The notes under the pieces were generated by a model. That model saw nothing but the letters and a program-made list of their open reading frames with translations. It had not been told where the DNA came from and did no database searches. From assembly GCA_021295675.1 (NCBI GenBank), contig JAGWBY010000067.1:1-13296 (forward strand): DNA of 13,296 nt. Reading direction: 5' to 3'. The DNA comes from Candidatus Latescibacterota bacterium (GTDB lineage Bacteria > Latescibacterota > UBA2968 > UBA8231). This document shows positions 11,665-13,296 of the stretch, one piece after another. The position numbers and the translations under genes are program-made. Position 1 is the stretch's first letter, and the number at the start of each line of letters is the position of its first letter.

Positions 11665-13023
11665 GTGAAATATTCGTTAGTTAGCATCTTCGCGCTCCTC
11701 GTCTTGGGCAGCACGGCCCTAGGCGCGGAAGAGACGGTCCTGCGCATCGGGGACAAGGCCATTTCGGTGCGGCAGTTTGAGGCCATGGCGCAGAAGCTGC
11801 GGGAGACTGGCTACAGCCACGTCGAGGAGCTAGATAAGCAGGGCAAGCAGGAGTTGCTCGACGGCGTTATCGCGCGGGAATTGCTCGTTGCCGAGGCTCT
11901 TCGGCGCGGGTACGACCGCGATTCGGCTATCGCCCAAGCGGTGGCCAAGAGCGAGCGTAGGGCACTGATGAACAAGCTCTACGAGCAAGAAGCTGTGCAG
12001 GCGTCGTATTCGTTTTCGGATGCGGATCTGCGGGCGTTTTTTGCCCAGCAGCAGTACGATGTGGAAGTGCTCAGCCAGCACATCGTCTGCGCGACTGAAG
12101 AAGAGGCTCGACTCGTCCTCGAGCTGCTTGAGGAAGGGACGCCTTTTGAGTCGCTGATCAGACCCTATTCTCTGCCGAACATCCAGCAGCGCTTTGGCCC
12201 CGGCGGTTGGGTCGGCTGGTTCAAGATCGGCGAGGTGTACGAGGGGCTGAAGGTGCCGCTCAGCACCATGCCCATCGGCAGCGTGTATCCCGATCCCGTG
12301 CGGACTTTGAGCGGCTATCACGTCTTTAGGCTTGGGGAGCGACGCCCCGTCGATTTTGCTGTGGCCCGCGAGTGGGTGGAGAAACAGGCCCTCGTGCAGA
12401 GTCGAGCCGACGATATGGAGCGCTACGTCGGCACCCTGCGCCAGCAGTATCAGTTGGCGCTGGACGCGGAGATTTTTGCCGCGCTGCTCGCCCTTCCGCG
12501 GCAATCGACTCGGTGGGATGGAGGGAACGCGCCGCTGCTCACGTGGCGCGGCGGCCAGCTTATGGCGCAGGAGTACCTCGCCTTAGTCGAGCAGGGCCGC
12601 GCACCGCATCCGGCCGAACTCGATAGTGCGCGACTGTATAAGGCCGTGGACAACCTCGCTGGCAAGCAGATCATGGTAGCGGAAGCCCGCAAGCTGGGGA
12701 TCGCCGACGATGCGGATATCCGCGCCAACGTCGAACGGGAACGAGACGCTCTGTTGGTCAAGCGGCTCTACCAAGCCGAGGCCGAGCGAGTCGGGGGAAT
12801 CGGCGACGAAGCTGTGCGGGCCTTTTACGACCAGCACCTCGATCAGTTTACTCGCACCGATGGTCGGGTGGTGGATTTTGCTTTTGTGCGCGAAAGCATT
12901 AGCGCAGCCCTGCGGCAACGGGCCGAAACCGAGGCCATGGATGCGCTATTGGCCGAGTTGCGCGAGGGGTATGCAAGCCAGATACAGGTGTTCCCAGCGG
13001 CGTTGGAGAAAGCGTTTGAATAG
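11665..13023 (+). CDS. SurA/PpiC-type periplasmic peptidyl-prolyl isomerase
   Basis: I start at GTG 11665, with AGGAAG nine bases upstream; it gives a clean signal peptide (VKYSLVSIFALLVLGSTALG). The upstream in-frame codons belong to the FG-GAP scrap. The 452-aa protein has a SurA-like N-terminal helical part (RQFEAMAQKLRETGY, ELLDGVIARELLVAEALRRG) and a parvulin/PpiC rotamase domain at about 134-225. That domain shows VEVLSQHIVCATEEEARLV, GTPFESLI, FGPGGWVGWFKIGEVYEG and GYHVFRLGERRPVDF. A second helical part follows, resembling another SurA N-domain copy (LLTWRGGQLMAQEYLALVEQ, LAGKQIMVAEARKLGI). Such proteins isomerise Xaa-Pro bonds and chaperone outer-membrane proteins. It is the last gene of the TPR unit and ends one base short of a convergent gene. 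Confidence 0.88.
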   Translation: MKYSLVSIFALLVLGSTALGAEETVLRIGDKAISVRQFEAMAQKLRETGYSHVEELDKQGKQELLDGVIARELLVAEALRRGYDRDSAIAQAVAKSERRALMNKLYEQEAVQASYSFSDADLRAFFAQQQYDVEVLSQHIVCATEEEARLVLELLEEGTPFESLIRPYSLPNIQQRFGPGGWVGWFKIGEVYEGLKVPLSTMPIGSVYPDPVRTLSGYHVFRLGERRPVDFAVAREWVEKQALVQSRADDMERYVGTLRQQYQLALDAEIFAALLALPRQSTRWDGGNAPLLTWRGGQLMAQEYLALVEQGRAPHPAELDSARLYKAVDNLAGKQIMVAEARKLGIADDADIRANVERERDALLVKRLYQAEAERVGGIGDEAVRAFYDQHLDQFTRTDGRVVDFAFVRESISAALRQRAETEAMDALLAELREGYASQIQVFPAALEKAFE

Positions 13024-13024
13024 G

Positions 13025-13296
13025 CTAGCGTTCCGTGCCCAAGCCCGCGTACACCGTGATGAAAGAAAGCAACTCGGACGAAGCCGGCGACCCGTCGAGA
13101 TTGTTGCGAATCCAGCGCATGCCGACGTTCGTCGTCAGGGCGTAGCCCAAGTACGCGGAGTCGTTGGCGACTTGGCTGGCGAGTACCCACGTCGTGCCGT
13201 CGAGGAGGTAGCCCGAGGGCAGGGGGTCTGGTTCGGGGCGGAGATTGTTGAACAGCTCGCACTCGGCTCCGACGATGAAGCGCATGTTGCGGTTGA
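13025..13296 (-). CDS. C-terminal end of an unidentified protein, possibly outer-membrane beta-barrel
   Basis: The frame is open from the right window edge to TAG at 13027-13025, so only the last 90 or so residues are seen. They alternate polar and hydrophobic/aromatic positions, as in MRFIVGAECELFNN, AYLGYALTTNVGMRWIRNNL and ELLSFITVYAGLG, consistent with transmembrane beta strands of an outer-membrane protein. No family motif is recognised. It is convergent with the PpiC gene, one base apart. Confidence 0.5.
   Translation of the reverse strand, partial: NRNMRFIVGAECELFNNLRPEPDPLPSGYLLDGTTWVLASQVANDSAYLGYALTTNVGMRWIRNNLDGSPASSELLSFITVYAGLGTER

Noticed and set aside
11830..12504. 224-codon minus-strand frame opposite the PpiC gene
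   Set aside because: Antisense shadow with no motif; the PpiC rotamase signature occupies the plus strand.
1..13296. tRNA, rRNA or riboswitch
   Set aside because: I looked for tRNA-like CCA ends and TTCGAATC arms and for rRNA segments and saw none; a covariance-model scan would be needed to rule out small RNAs.

Overview
The window looks like a piece of a chromosome from an uncultivated Gram-negative bacterium. Evidence for an outer envelope is a SurA/PpiC-type exported chaperone, Tat-type and Sec-type signal peptides and an exported TPR protein. REP-like inverted repeats occur between genes. I cannot fix the phylum from sequence alone; the mix of TPR and FG-GAP proteins, Tat-exported enzymes and abundant palindromes is what one sees in sponge- or soil-type lineages such as Poribacteria or Latescibacterota, but that is inference. 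The left part (1 to about 5150) is visibly more AT-rich than the right part (5380 to the end), so the two halves probably have different histories.

Left part, all on the minus strand: a defence and addiction island read leftward from a good sigma70-like promoter at 5106-5134. Its head is a 67-aa coiled-coil/membrane protein, then a one-TRD (half-size) HsdS, HsdM, BrnT, BrnA, a free-standing J-domain protein and a 38-aa membrane protein that resembles the first small membrane protein. After these come ruins: a rhuM gene with at least two lesions, an intact antitoxin-like gene whose MazF/PemK toxin is cut to about 26 codons, a second rhuM scrap fused to it, an antidote gene scrambled with another small gene, and finally an apparently intact RelE/HigB-like toxin running off the left edge. 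No hsdR is present; it would have to lie to the left or elsewhere.

Right part: a REP-like hairpin, then on the plus strand an exported RidA-family protein with an odd Asp/Glu/His tail, coupled to a Tat-exported aspartylglucosaminidase/isoaspartyl-peptidase-like Ntn hydrolase that carries a frameshift. Convergent to these is a minus-strand operon of ECF sigma factor (frameshifted), a two-TM putative anti-sigma factor and a three-TM sensor-like protein, all overlapping by a few bases. A 314-base gap holds a second REP-like hairpin. Next, a Tat-exported class-V aminotransferase gene (minus strand, frameshifted) diverges from a TPR protein (plus strand) whose promoter seems to place the transcription start on the ATG. 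A short FG-GAP-like scrap and a PpiC/SurA-type peptidyl-prolyl isomerase follow, and the 3' end of another gene comes in from the right edge.

The two things most worth attention are the composition of the restriction-modification operon (half HsdS, HsdM, BrnTA, J domain and two related mini membrane proteins) and the recurring pattern of short deletions or frameshifts inside well conserved genes across the whole window.
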